From a virus, in IMG/VR virus record IMGVR_UViG_3300050821_012756, positions 1 to 26,547 of that record: a DNA stretch of 26,547 nt; one strand, written 5' to 3'. Shown piece after piece: positions 14,290-21,595 of this stretch. Within the stretch, counting starts at the first letter, position 1. Each line of letters begins with the position of its first letter. The notes beneath the pieces are model-generated. The model was not told the origin of the DNA and ran no database searches. It saw only the letters and a program-made list of their open reading frames with translations. A program made the position numbers and the translations under genes.

Positions 14290-14775
14290 TTATGTCAGAC
14301 CCCATATCTCCCTGCCGAATTTCTGTGCTATCGCCATATACTGCCGACCAAACGGGGTTTTAAGCGTCTGCAGATCCTGCAGCGTGAGGAGTTTCATCTG
14401 CTCAGGGTTAAGTATCCCGACCGCCGTGCCGCTATCACTGCTCTGCGAAGGCACCCCAACGCTCGTTTCCAACAGTCGCCACTTCACCCGTGCATCCTCA
14501 AAGAACGTTTGCCCGTTCACGTCCTGCGCGTAGTTGAAGAGGCGATCCGTCGCCAAGTTGTACACTGCCAGCACGTAGAGCGATGGCTGCGGCGGCGTCA
14601 GCAGCGGCGGACACGACGCAACCATCAACCACTCCGTCACGATCTCCTGCGCCAGCGCAAGCGTCACCGGAATGACGAGCGCGGTGGCCGGAAGACTCAC
14701 CGGCAGGATGCCGACAATCTGATACAGGAACGTCGTGTAGTCAGCGACGTTGGGCGTTTGCGGATCGGTCCACAT
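14290..14775 (-). CDS. Head-tail connector-like protein
   Basis: The 161-residue protein begins MWTDPQTPNVADYTTFLYQIVGI, with a hydrophobic helix ALVIPVTLALAQEIVTEWLMV, then PSLYVLAVYNLATDRLFNYAQD and later TPFGRQYMAIAQKFGREIWGL. The helix YVLAVYNLATDRL resembles the YL.AH.L helix of gp6/gp15-like connector adaptors, which dock under the portal. It is the second gene after the major capsid, where such adaptors usually lie. No signal peptide is implied, since the hydrophobic stretch is flanked by helix-forming residues. The role is inferred from position plus weak pattern. Confidence 0.65.
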   Translation of the reverse strand: MWTDPQTPNVADYTTFLYQIVGILPVSLPATALVIPVTLALAQEIVTEWLMVASCPPLLTPPQPSLYVLAVYNLATDRLFNYAQDVNGQTFFEDARVKWRLLETSVGVPSQSSDSGTAVGILNPEQMKLLTLQDLQTLKTPFGRQYMAIAQKFGREIWGLT

Positions 14776-14781
14776 CAGCGC

Positions 14782-15315
14782 TCACTGCCGAGACTGCTGC
14801 CGGGAGCGTCGGCCTGGCTTGGAAGCATGACGAGGCGCCTGCCCTTCCGATGACGTCTCGTATCCGCGGGCGATGCGTGGCGTGTCGCCCGGGCGTGCGT
14901 CCTCCACAATTGACACCTCCGCATGCGGTACCGTGACGCCGCGCTCCTGCATCGCATGCTGGATGGAGTTGGCGATGGTGGCAGCGGTGTCCTCGCGGCG
15001 CTGCTCGGCGCGGTCGTTCAGCACGTCGTCATTCATCTCAAGGGTCTGCCCCCAATGTTCCAGCTGTACCGGCGTATCGACGCTGTAGCACAGCCCCACG
15101 AACTCACGATTACGCGGTAGCTCGCGCGCAGCCTTGAGTCCGTAAGGCGTGTGTTGCTCAATAATCTTCGCGATTATTTCGGGCTTCAGGTCCCCGCCGA
15201 TCCGCTGCTGCGTGCCAACGCGGATCATCTGGCTCTTGGTGGCAGGATCACCAGGCAGCCGGAAGGTGAAATCCTGATGCTGCTTGGACATGTTGGCGAC
15301 AAAAAGACTGGCCAT
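14782..15315 (-). CDS. Virion-associated protein of unknown function after the capsid gene
   Basis: The 177-residue protein starts MASLFVANMSKQHQDFTFRLPGDP, has a middle with GGDLKPEIIAKIIEQHTPYGLKAARELPRNREFVGLCYS and a charged helical part (NDDVLNDRAEQRREDTAATI). The end is a basic tail (PRHASKPGRRSRQQSRQ). An AAGGA ribosome binding site precedes the ATG. I do not recognise a family. A head completion or scaffold-related role would suit the position, but the sequence does not decide. The basic tail could bind DNA. Confidence 0.65.
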   Translation of the reverse strand: MASLFVANMSKQHQDFTFRLPGDPATKSQMIRVGTQQRIGGDLKPEIIAKIIEQHTPYGLKAARELPRNREFVGLCYSVDTPVQLEHWGQTLEMNDDVLNDRAEQRREDTAATIANSIQHAMQERGVTVPHAEVSIVEDARPGDTPRIARGYETSSEGQAPRHASKPGRRSRQQSRQ

Positions 15316-15361
15316 AAGTTCTTTTCCTTATCAATGGAATCACGCTACCGCTCAGCGCTAC

Positions 15362-16387
15362 TCAGTAGGTCATGCTGACCAAGGTTATGCTTTCCGGCCG
15401 CACGCACCACCCCGGGCTCGCACGCATCTCGAACAGCACATCGATGGCCCCGCCCGGGAGCGGAGTGGGAATCTCCACCGGAGCTGCCATGTCGGTGTAC
15501 ATCAGCGTGGTGGCTGAAAGCCCCGGAGCGAGCGTGGCAAACTCGTTCGTGTTGATGCCAGCACCCGAGGGCTTCTTCACCTCGGGCATCGTGATGATGA
15601 CAAGGTCGGTGGTGCCGCCTGCACCCTGGTTGATCAGGGTGTCGTCATAGGTCCACTCCACGATGTCGCCATTGAGTCCTGCCACATCCTTCACCATGCC
15701 CGCCGTGGTGGTCGAGCCTGCGCCCGGACGCTGGTAGGAGGTGAGCTGCACGATGCCCGGATACTCAAACAGGCCCAGCGTGCGCTGCGGTCCGAGGATC
15801 ACGAATCGAGCCGGCAGCCCCAGCTGCATGCATCGCACCTTCGTGTTGAGCAGTTGCGTCAGCAGGAACGTGCCCATCTGGCCGTTGTCGTAGGTCAACA
15901 CGGTCGTGTTGCCGAACGAATCCGGCGGCAGGTTCACCGACGTCGCACCGTTGGTGTTGACGAGGCCCTCGCCGTTGGCCGGAATGTTTCCGTACAGCAG
16001 CAGGTTGCGCAGCAGCTGGAAGTGCCCTTGCCGGTTGGCAAGGCGCTGCGCCTCCACGATGCTCGTGCCCCACTCCGCCATCATCGCGGTGTCGTGATGA
16101 TTGTATTCAGCGCGGGACTGATTGAGATACGTGGGCGTGTTGATCATGCTGGGCACGACGGTTGCGGAAGGCAGCACGTTGCCACCGGCCTGGTTCGTGC
16201 GCACTTGCGTGCGAACGTCCAGCCGACGGATGTAGACGTACTTGTCCTCCGAGCCGATGCGCCCGGTGAGCGGATTGCCACTCGCAAGAGAGGCAAACGC
16301 ACCCGAGAACTGATTGTACTGCAGGATCAGTTCTGGCTCGATGAAAGCCGGGTGGGTGATGACCCATGAGGTTGCCAGATTGGCCAT
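15362..16387 (-). CDS. Major capsid protein
   Basis: The 341-residue protein has the HK97-fold order seen in DUF2184/encapsulin-like capsids. It starts with MANLATSWVITHPAFIEPELIL. Then come DKYVYIRRLDVRTQV, AEYNHHDTAMMAEWGTSIVEAQRLANRQ and NLLLYGNIP..GEGLVNTNG. The region QLLNTKVRCMQLGLPARFVILGP and a late hydrophobic domain (AAPVEIPTPLPGGAIDVLFEMRASPGWCVRPES) end the protein. The spine helix EWGTSIVEAQRLANRQGHFQLLRN followed by G..GLVN is characteristic. It carries the strong AGGAGTTTC ribosome binding site expected for a protein made in hundreds of copies. Position after decoration and scaffold supports the call. The N-terminus does not show a long delta domain, matching a separate scaffold protein. 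Confidence 0.9.
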   Translation of the reverse strand: MANLATSWVITHPAFIEPELILQYNQFSGAFASLASGNPLTGRIGSEDKYVYIRRLDVRTQVRTNQAGGNVLPSATVVPSMINTPTYLNQSRAEYNHHDTAMMAEWGTSIVEAQRLANRQGHFQLLRNLLLYGNIPANGEGLVNTNGATSVNLPPDSFGNTTVLTYDNGQMGTFLLTQLLNTKVRCMQLGLPARFVILGPQRTLGLFEYPGIVQLTSYQRPGAGSTTTAGMVKDVAGLNGDIVEWTYDDTLINQGAGGTTDLVIITMPEVKKPSGAGINTNEFATLAPGLSATTLMYTDMAAPVEIPTPLPGGAIDVLFEMRASPGWCVRPESITLVSMTY

Positions 16388-16419
16388 GAAAGAAACTCCT
16401 TAGCGAAGAGGGTGCGGTT

Positions 16420-17031
16420 TCAGATCTCGATGAGGACGGCGGAGCCTGAGCGGTTCCAGGTGACGAAGCCGGTGCCCGAGGAGTAGGTCACCACCTGCGA
16501 GTTGCCGACGTTCACGTCCACCACCTTCACCGGCAGTGCTGTGCCGCCCGGGGAGCCGAGCAGCACCTGGTTCGTGTAGTCCCAGTAGACCGCCTGGTTG
16601 ATGGCGCCGCCGAGGAGAGCGCCCGCCACTCCGCTCGTTGCCTGCACCCAGATGCGTGCCCCCGAACCCATCTCGAAGAAGTTGATGCCCATGCCCGCTG
16701 CCGCCAGTGGTACGGGAGACTGCGGCGACTGGATCATCGCGGAGGCCTGATTGAACACGGTGAACCCGAGCAGGTTCGTTTCCGCCGAAGCCAGGGTGAG
16801 CACCGCGGCGATTTCCAGCGCTTCCGTGCCGGAGGTTGGGAGGGAGATCGTGACACCTTCACCGCCCCACATCGGGGTCGTAGCGTTGGTGGCAACGATG
16901 CCGCTGCGCAGATAGCCGGTGAGCGACACCGGGTTATCGGCGAGGGTTCCCTGTACACCACCGGTGCTCGTCGAATAGAACGTATTCGGCGCGTTGGTGA
17001 CAAGGGAGGGATTGATGGTAATACCGGCCAT
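16420..17031 (-). CDS. Probable head decoration/stabilisation protein
   Basis: The 203-residue protein is beta-rich, with few charges and many Gly, Ser and Thr residues. It begins ITINPSLVTNAPNTFYSTSTGG, then MWGGEGVTISLPTSGTEALEIAAVL, NLLGFTVFNQASAMIQS and SGARIWVQATSG, and ends in FVTWNRSGSAVLIEI. It sits between the protease/scaffold gene and the major capsid gene, the place of lambda gpD. It is longer than gpD (about 110 residues), so homology to gpD is not claimed. A strong AAAGGAGTTTC ribosome binding site implies high expression, fitting a capsid-coating protein. The family is unrecognised; function is inferred. Confidence 0.7.
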   Translation of the reverse strand: MAGITINPSLVTNAPNTFYSTSTGGVQGTLADNPVSLTGYLRSGIVATNATTPMWGGEGVTISLPTSGTEALEIAAVLTLASAETNLLGFTVFNQASAMIQSPQSPVPLAAAGMGINFFEMGSGARIWVQATSGVAGALLGGAINQAVYWDYTNQVLLGSPGGTALPVKVVDVNVGNSQVVTYSSGTGFVTWNRSGSAVLIEI

Positions 17032-17035
17032 GTGT

Positions 17036-17041
17036 AGAAAC
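17036..17041 (-). promoter_or_regulatory. Strong ribosome binding site of the decoration gene
   Basis: AAAGGAGTTTC lies about 9 nt before the ATG at 17031. The same AGGAGTTTC string stands before the major capsid gene (about 16398-16390), the first small paralog gene (about 11834-11824) and the gene starting at 23343. It probably marks abundantly translated genes. Confidence 0.6.
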
Positions 17042-17066
17042 TCCTTTGAAGAGGGTTAGGCGCGCT

Positions 17067-17082
17067 CTGAGCGTGCGCTCAG
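17067..17082 (-). other. Perfect inverted repeat over the end of the scaffold gene
   Basis: CTGAGCG and CGCTCAG form a 7-bp stem with a 2-nt gap (CA) that contains the stop codon of the scaffold gene. No T-run follows, so it is not a normal intrinsic terminator. It may slow ribosomes or protect RNA before the decoration gene. Confidence 0.45.
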
Positions 17083-17927
17083 CGCGAGGGCTGGAACTTG
17101 GTTTGCCAGCCGGTGACGAGTCGCGAGGGCTGCTTGAACGGACCCCAGCACGCTTCCGGGTCGCCGTAGAACTTGCGGATTCGGCGGCCGGTGTCGTCGG
17201 TCGCTGTGACGATGCGCAGTGTGCCGGCCTCCACGTTCTGCGGGCTCATGGCCGCTGCGAGCGCATCCGAATACACCTGCGACTCGACCGTATCGAGCGC
17301 TTTGTCGGCGAAAGGCGTGAGGTCCACGTCCTTCCACGAGCGTGAGTGCTTCTTGAATGCACCGAGCAGGCGCCGGCGATATTGCGACAGACTTTCGCCG
17401 TTCAGATGCCGCGGCGCTCCAGCGGAATCGCCAAACGCCTGCGCGACGCGCTCGGCTTTCGCCTGCGCCTCAACGAACCGCAGACGGTCCTCTTCCGGCA
17501 ACTCGTGGGGCATCCGCTTCTCGAGTCCATCGAGCCGGGCACGGATCGCCGCAGCGTCCGCACGAGCACTGTCGTTCTTGTCCAAGTCGTTCTCCTCGCG
17601 TTCCTCTTTGAGTGCGGCAGCTTCTTTCTTGCCGCCGGGCTGCTCCTCGCCATCGGCCTTGGCAGCGTCTTTCTTGGTCTTGTCGGCTGCGAGTGGCGTC
17701 GGCTCGCCTTCCTCTTTCTCGTCCTTTTCCTCTTTCTTGTCCTCGCCCTTGGACTCTTCCTTCTTTTCCTCTTTCGGAGGTTCTTTCTTTTCGAACGCAT
17801 CCATGCGCCCGCACATGGCGTCCATGCGCTTGTTGATGCTGTCGAGATGAGCGAGCACTTTGTCGAGCGGCTCGCCCTCCTTCTTGTCAGTCGGTAGGCC
17901 GGCGTCGGCCGCAGTGCTCTCACCCAT
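17079..17927 (-). CDS. Scaffold protein from an internal start (Nu3-like)
   Basis: An in-frame ATG at 17927 (residue 338 of the fusion) has AGGAG at 17940-17936 with 8 nt between, a stronger ribosome binding site than most genes here. The product would be 282 residues, starting MGESTAADAGLPTDKKEGE. It begins exactly where the protease domain ends and contains only the charged scaffold part. In lambda the scaffold Nu3 is made from an internal start within the protease gene C, in the same gene order. Expression of this product is inferred from sequence signals; it is not proven. It would supply more scaffold than protease. Confidence 0.7.
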   Translation of the reverse strand: MGESTAADAGLPTDKKEGEPLDKVLAHLDSINKRMDAMCGRMDAFEKKEPPKEEKKEESKGEDKKEEKDEKEEGEPTPLAADKTKKDAAKADGEEQPGGKKEAAALKEEREENDLDKNDSARADAAAIRARLDGLEKRMPHELPEEDRLRFVEAQAKAERVAQAFGDSAGAPRHLNGESLSQYRRRLLGAFKKHSRSWKDVDLTPFADKALDTVESQVYSDALAAAMSPQNVEAGTLRIVTATDDTGRRIRKFYGDPEACWGPFKQPSRLVTGWQTKFQPSR

Positions 17928-18938
17928 GTTGCAATCTCCTGCAGTTGAATCCGTCTTCGCGGCGGATGGACTATCAATGCCGGATGGGCCGGCTCCCCTA
18001 TCCCATGTACCTAATTCACACAAAGCAACGTGATCGATAATGCTTGGCTTGCCCTCGATCAACAGTCGCTCGCCGTTCTCCAACTCATGCGTACTACCAA
18101 TATCTTGCGGCTTAAATACAACGCAAGGACTGGTGGAGAGTTGGCGCTCCGTAATCATGCGCGCCACGGCCATGTCATAAATCTTCGCGATGCCCCACAC
18201 CTCGTTGTCGCTGATATAGGGCAAGAAAATTGTGCCGACGATGCGGTCGCGGAACTCCTGCGTATCCAGCGGCTGACCACTCGTTGGATGGTCTAGGATC
18301 ACTGACAGCCCGTTGCAGCGCTGCACGAAGTGATCATTGAGGTAGAGCGAGGCGTCGCGCCAGACGTACTCTTTCAGGCCAGCGCGATAGGCAGCACCAG
18401 TGCCGGTGATGCGCATGTTGACGAGCATCACGTTGCCGAACATCTGCGGGCTGACGAGTTCGCTAGCGCGCATGGCCTTCGCAACACCTAGCTCGTCAAG
18501 TTCACCCTTCATCAGCGAAATGCCGGCACCCGGGTGCAAGATGCCGTAAGAAGACTGCTCAGACAGCGCGTTCTTCTTACTTACCCACTGCACCGCATCG
18601 TGCTCGGTGGTCAGCTTGGCGTCGAAGCGCGGGCCGGTGGTGACGAACGTCGTGAAATCCACCCCGTCCTTCACGCGCTGCGTCAGGGGCCACAGCACAG
18701 CCGGCGCCACGGCACCGGTTTCCTCGCTGAATTCGCGACGCGCGGCAGCTTCTGCCGTTTCTTCGCCTTCGATGCCGCCGCCGGGAAAAGCCCACGTGCC
18801 TGGATGATCGTGCCCGGCGCGGCGCATCATCAGGACATCGCCGCTTGCGATATCGACATACATGATGCCGCTCGCGCGGCGCACAGGGACGGGGGCTGCG
18901 CCTACTGTCGACGCAGCTTCATCTGCCCCCGCAGTCAT
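17079..18938 (-). CDS. NUDIX-prohead protease-scaffold fusion protein
   Basis: The 619-residue protein has three parts. Residues about 20-145 are a NUDIX domain with a complete box, G54..E60...R68-E69..E72-E73.G75 (GGIEGEE and REFSEETGA). Residues about 165-315 match DUF2213-type prohead proteases: H217 in LDHP, then GTIFLP...VWGIAKIYD and S268/S270 in QLSTSP, with DHVALCE at 302-308, as in the H and S order of capsid proteases. Residues 338-619 are strongly charged, with EEKKEESKGEDKK-like runs to about 450, and end in a conserved-looking segment (YRRRLLGAFKKHSRSW, RRIRKFYGDPEACWGPFKQPS). The last part is likely the scaffold. It precedes decoration and capsid genes, as lambda C/Nu3 do. NUDIX substrate is not evident. 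Confidence 0.85.
   Translation of the reverse strand: MTAGADEAASTVGAAPVPVRRASGIMYVDIASGDVLMMRRAGHDHPGTWAFPGGGIEGEETAEAAARREFSEETGAVAPAVLWPLTQRVKDGVDFTTFVTTGPRFDAKLTTEHDAVQWVSKKNALSEQSSYGILHPGAGISLMKGELDELGVAKAMRASELVSPQMFGNVMLVNMRITGTGAAYRAGLKEYVWRDASLYLNDHFVQRCNGLSVILDHPTSGQPLDTQEFRDRIVGTIFLPYISDNEVWGIAKIYDMAVARMITERQLSTSPCVVFKPQDIGSTHELENGERLLIEGKPSIIDHVALCELGTWDRGAGPSGIDSPSAAKTDSTAGDCNMGESTAADAGLPTDKKEGEPLDKVLAHLDSINKRMDAMCGRMDAFEKKEPPKEEKKEESKGEDKKEEKDEKEEGEPTPLAADKTKKDAAKADGEEQPGGKKEAAALKEEREENDLDKNDSARADAAAIRARLDGLEKRMPHELPEEDRLRFVEAQAKAERVAQAFGDSAGAPRHLNGESLSQYRRRLLGAFKKHSRSWKDVDLTPFADKALDTVESQVYSDALAAAMSPQNVEAGTLRIVTATDDTGRRIRKFYGDPEACWGPFKQPSRLVTGWQTKFQPSR
17936..17940 (-). promoter_or_regulatory. 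Internal Shine-Dalgarno for scaffold start
   Basis: AGGAG on the minus strand stands 8 nt before an in-frame ATG at 17927, at the junction between the protease and scaffold parts of the fusion gene. It decides the internal start. Confidence 0.7.
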
Positions 18939-18943
18939 CGAGT

Positions 18944-19183
18944 TCAGCCAGTTTTCGCAGCGATCACATCAGCAGCCGCTTCATTACGCTGCGTTTGGAA
19001 CTGATCCATCGCGCGTTCTTTCAGCGTTCGCCCGCCAATCAGCGCCTGCGCCAGTGCAATCCACTCGGCTCTGTATTTCGCCTCAATCGCCTGCCGAACC
19101 ACCACATCCCCGCCGCACGCATCCAGGAATCGCTTGGCCGCAGTGCGGATCGCAAGCAACTGTTCGTGACTCGTCTCATTCAT
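18944..19183 (-). CDS. Small helical protein in the head module
   Basis: I use the ATG at 19183 (79 residues, MNETSHEQLLAIRTAAKRF). An upstream ATG at 19399 would overlap most of the 3' end of the head morphogenesis gene and encode an unlikely basic leader. GGAG lies 7 nt before the chosen start, and the preceding gene ends 2 nt earlier. The protein is mainly helical and charged, with LDACGGDVVVRQAIEAKYRAEWIALAQALIGG and an Ala-rich end. The next gene starts 5 nt later. Function is unknown; a role in capsid assembly is suggested only by position. Confidence 0.7.
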   Translation of the reverse strand: MNETSHEQLLAIRTAAKRFLDACGGDVVVRQAIEAKYRAEWIALAQALIGGRTLKERAMDQFQTQRNEAAADVIAAKTG

Positions 19184-19185
19184 GG

Positions 19186-20058
19186 TCAGGCTCCATAGGC
19201 GTGCTCGTGCAGGCCAATCTTCGCGCGCGCCGCGAGTAACGCCTCGCGCCCCTTGGTGGTGATCATCTCGGATGGCAACTGGCGCAGTGAGTATACGAAT
19301 TGGTATCGGCATCGACAGAAAGGCTCGAATCCTGGCTCGGTGATCTGATCCGTATATTCGTGACCAGCCAGCTTCATGAACCCTTTGCGCAGCGCCCAAT
19401 TATCACGCAGCACATAGAACTTACCGTCCCTCTCCTTGTGATCCTCACGGTAGTCGTAGCCTGCTTCGCGCCAATGCGAGTGCCAGATACCCGCGATGGC
19501 GCCGCCATCCACTGCGACAATCTCATTCACTGCCGCGACCAACTTATGTCCCTGATCGATGATGACTCGCCGTTCCTCGAACGGAAGCGCCGTCACTGCT
19601 TTGCGGATGCTGCGTTTAATTGCTGGCCGCTCGGTCGCCTCCGTGCCACCTGCAGGCACGCTTGTGGCCCAGCCGGCGAAGCGTCGCAGCGTGCGCTGGA
19701 TGGAGGCTTCGCGATTCAGCTTGATCAGATTCGCTGATGCCAGAATCCGCCGCTCGAGCTCCGCGTGCAGTTTCGGCTTGATGGATGCGAGCGTGTACTG
19801 GTCGATGCCGCGGTGCTTGCGCTGCAGCGCCGACCCGTTCACGAGCCGGCGAAACTGCTGCGTGAGCGCGTCCCGCATCGCGCGCATCATTACGTCGGCC
19901 GGCAACAGCGCCGCACGCGCCGCCAGCTCAAGCCGCGCCATCCAGGAGTCCAGCCGCTGCTGCGAATCGAATCCGTACTCGGTCAGATCGTCAATCGCCT
20001 CGTTGACGAGCTTGTAGAACGCAGCCCGAGCGCCACGTCCAAAGGTGGTCTTAGCCAC
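19186..20058 (-). CDS. Head morphogenesis protein (Mu gpF/SPP1 gp7-like)
   Basis: The 290-residue protein has a helical first half, then a conserved C-terminal domain: VIIDQGHKLVAAVNEIVA, IAGIWHSHWREAGYDYREDHKERDGKFYVLRDNW and GFEPFCRCRYQFVYSLRQLP. The run R.DHK.RDGK...RDNW followed by P-(x)-C-R-C-R-Y is the MuF/gp7 domain, present in minor head proteins that bind portal and are injected or aid DNA retention. Its ATG overlaps the end of the portal gene by 8 bases. Length fits the family. The domain lacks fused toxin-like C-termini that some MuF proteins carry, so this is the plain form. Confidence 0.88.
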   Translation of the reverse strand: MAKTTFGRGARAAFYKLVNEAIDDLTEYGFDSQQRLDSWMARLELAARAALLPADVMMRAMRDALTQQFRRLVNGSALQRKHRGIDQYTLASIKPKLHAELERRILASANLIKLNREASIQRTLRRFAGWATSVPAGGTEATERPAIKRSIRKAVTALPFEERRVIIDQGHKLVAAVNEIVAVDGGAIAGIWHSHWREAGYDYREDHKERDGKFYVLRDNWALRKGFMKLAGHEYTDQITEPGFEPFCRCRYQFVYSLRQLPSEMITTKGREALLAARAKIGLHEHAYGA

Positions 20059-21592
20059 GACGTTCTAAACGCCGCACGTTCGCCTTGGGCGGTTGCTTCG
20101 CAGGTTGTTTGGCGCCGCTGCCGTTATCCTGCGCCCCTCCACCGCCGGGCGGCATCATGCCGTTCTTGAGCGCTTCAGCTTCCTGATCGGCTTTGTCTTC
20201 CGCGTGATCCGAGAGCGCTTCGTAATCCAGTTCCAGTCCATGCGGGAACATCATCTTGTTCTCGTTGATGTTGTCCGCGGCCCAATTCATGATGCGGCCG
20301 AGATTTTCTGGGTCAACCAGAGGAAGGGCCACTTCCATGAACTCGATGATGCCGTCGAGCTTGGTCTGCTCCACCTTGATCTGCTCGCTCTCCGGCTCGA
20401 TCAGTAACGAGGGCCACCCAGCTTGGAACGAATTGCGCCACTGGAGAAACGCTTCGCGATACTCCATGTCGCCATAGGTGTCCGGATACTGCGATTGAAT
20501 GCGCTCGTAGAACTGCGGGTTCCACACGCGGTACTGCACGATGTTGTCGAAGAACGCATACAGCGGCTGCATCTTCATGCGCATGAGGTCGATGTAACGC
20601 GCAATGTTCTTGGCATCCTCCGTGCCTTCGCCGAATCCTGCGACCAGCGTCTCGTTCTCCAGAAGCTTCGCCGGCATATCGGCAGCGGTGGCAATATTCT
20701 TCAGAATGTTGGTACGCGAATAGGTGCCCGCGCCATCCACATTCATCATGTTGAGCGTCTCGATCTCTTCTTCGATGCCGATCGAGAGCACCTGGTTCGT
20801 CTGCGCCTGCCTGAGCAGTGCCCGTTTTACGCCCGCGATCAGTTGCATCGCCCGGTCGAGAATGGAGCCGGGGGCCTTCTGCTTCGCGATCAGCAGCCCC
20901 AGCTTCGTCGCGATCATGTCATCCGCGATCATGCTGCGGATGAAGGACTTCAGCGGGAACAGCGCGCGCTGATAGACACTGCGGCCGACGAAGCCGAACG
21001 CCGACGTCGTATAGGCCAGATAAATCGGCGATTCGTTCAGCACCACCTGATAGCGCGAGCGGTGGAACACCTCACCATTCACACGAATCGACACTGGCTT
21101 ATTGAAGTCGGGCGACGTCGGCACCTGGCTCAATACCATGCTGCCAGCCGTGTTGAGCGGATCGAGTTCGCTGAACCAAAGGTCCTGCTGCCAGATCTTT
21201 TCCATGTCCAGCGGCTGATCGGCTTTTACCTGATCGCAACCGATAATTAGCGAGGCAATGCCGTAGATCCGCGCGAGCCGCATCACGTTGTGGATATGGC
21301 CGTTGGCGTTAATCTTCTCCCACTCGCGCAGGAACTCGGAGGTCACTTCATCAGGTGCATCCTGTACCGCCACCTTGCGAGACTGGCTCTGCGCCATGTT
21401 GATCGGCGACTCGGCCATCTTCTGGCCAAGCGGGTGATACAGGTAAATCAGCTTCGCCAGCTCGTAGCTTAGATCTGATCCTGTGACGACGCTGTCGTCC
21501 ATCAGGATCTGCATGAGGCCGCTGCCGACGGAGGATGTGATCACCAGCTCGGAAGGGCCGGCATTCTGTCCGTCGTTAGTGGTGAAGGCCAT
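20051..21592 (-). CDS. Portal protein (DUF1073 type)
   Basis: The 513-residue protein begins with a Gly/Ser-rich lead and then DLSYELAKLIYLYHPLGQKMAESPINMAQS, GHIHNVMRLARIYGIASLIIGC and later DPLNTAGSMVLSQ. The central part includes RSVYQRALFPLKSFIRSMIADDMIATKLGLL and GEGTEDAKNIARYIDLMRMKMQPLYAFFDNIVQYRVWN. This last motif is the portal alpha-helical stem/wing pattern. The C-terminal 120 residues are acidic, then Pro/Lys-rich (PPGGGGAQ, KQPAKQPPKANVRRLERRG). The gene starts 3 nt after its neighbour. DUF1073 proteins are sometimes mislabelled Acb1-like; nothing here has Acb1 features. It forms the dodecameric DNA gate. Confidence 0.92.
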   Translation of the reverse strand: MAFTTNDGQNAGPSELVITSSVGSGLMQILMDDSVVTGSDLSYELAKLIYLYHPLGQKMAESPINMAQSQSRKVAVQDAPDEVTSEFLREWEKINANGHIHNVMRLARIYGIASLIIGCDQVKADQPLDMEKIWQQDLWFSELDPLNTAGSMVLSQVPTSPDFNKPVSIRVNGEVFHRSRYQVVLNESPIYLAYTTSAFGFVGRSVYQRALFPLKSFIRSMIADDMIATKLGLLIAKQKAPGSILDRAMQLIAGVKRALLRQAQTNQVLSIGIEEEIETLNMMNVDGAGTYSRTNILKNIATAADMPAKLLENETLVAGFGEGTEDAKNIARYIDLMRMKMQPLYAFFDNIVQYRVWNPQFYERIQSQYPDTYGDMEYREAFLQWRNSFQAGWPSLLIEPESEQIKVEQTKLDGIIEFMEVALPLVDPENLGRIMNWAADNINENKMMFPHGLELDYEALSDHAEDKADQEAEALKNGMMPPGGGGAQDNGSGAKQPAKQPPKANVRRLERRG

Positions 21593-21595
21593 GCG

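Noticed and set aside
17060-17090. Intrinsic terminator after the scaffold gene
   Set aside because: The hairpin is not followed by a T-run, and decoration and capsid genes must be transcribed through it.
18944-19399. A 151-residue version of the small head-module gene
   Set aside because: Its first 72 residues overlap the coding end of the head morphogenesis gene; the later ATG at 19183 has an SD and normal spacing.
20051-21592. Possible Acb1-like anti-CBASS protein
   Set aside because: DUF1073 portal proteins are sometimes given this label. Length, helix pattern and place before the MuF gene indicate a portal.
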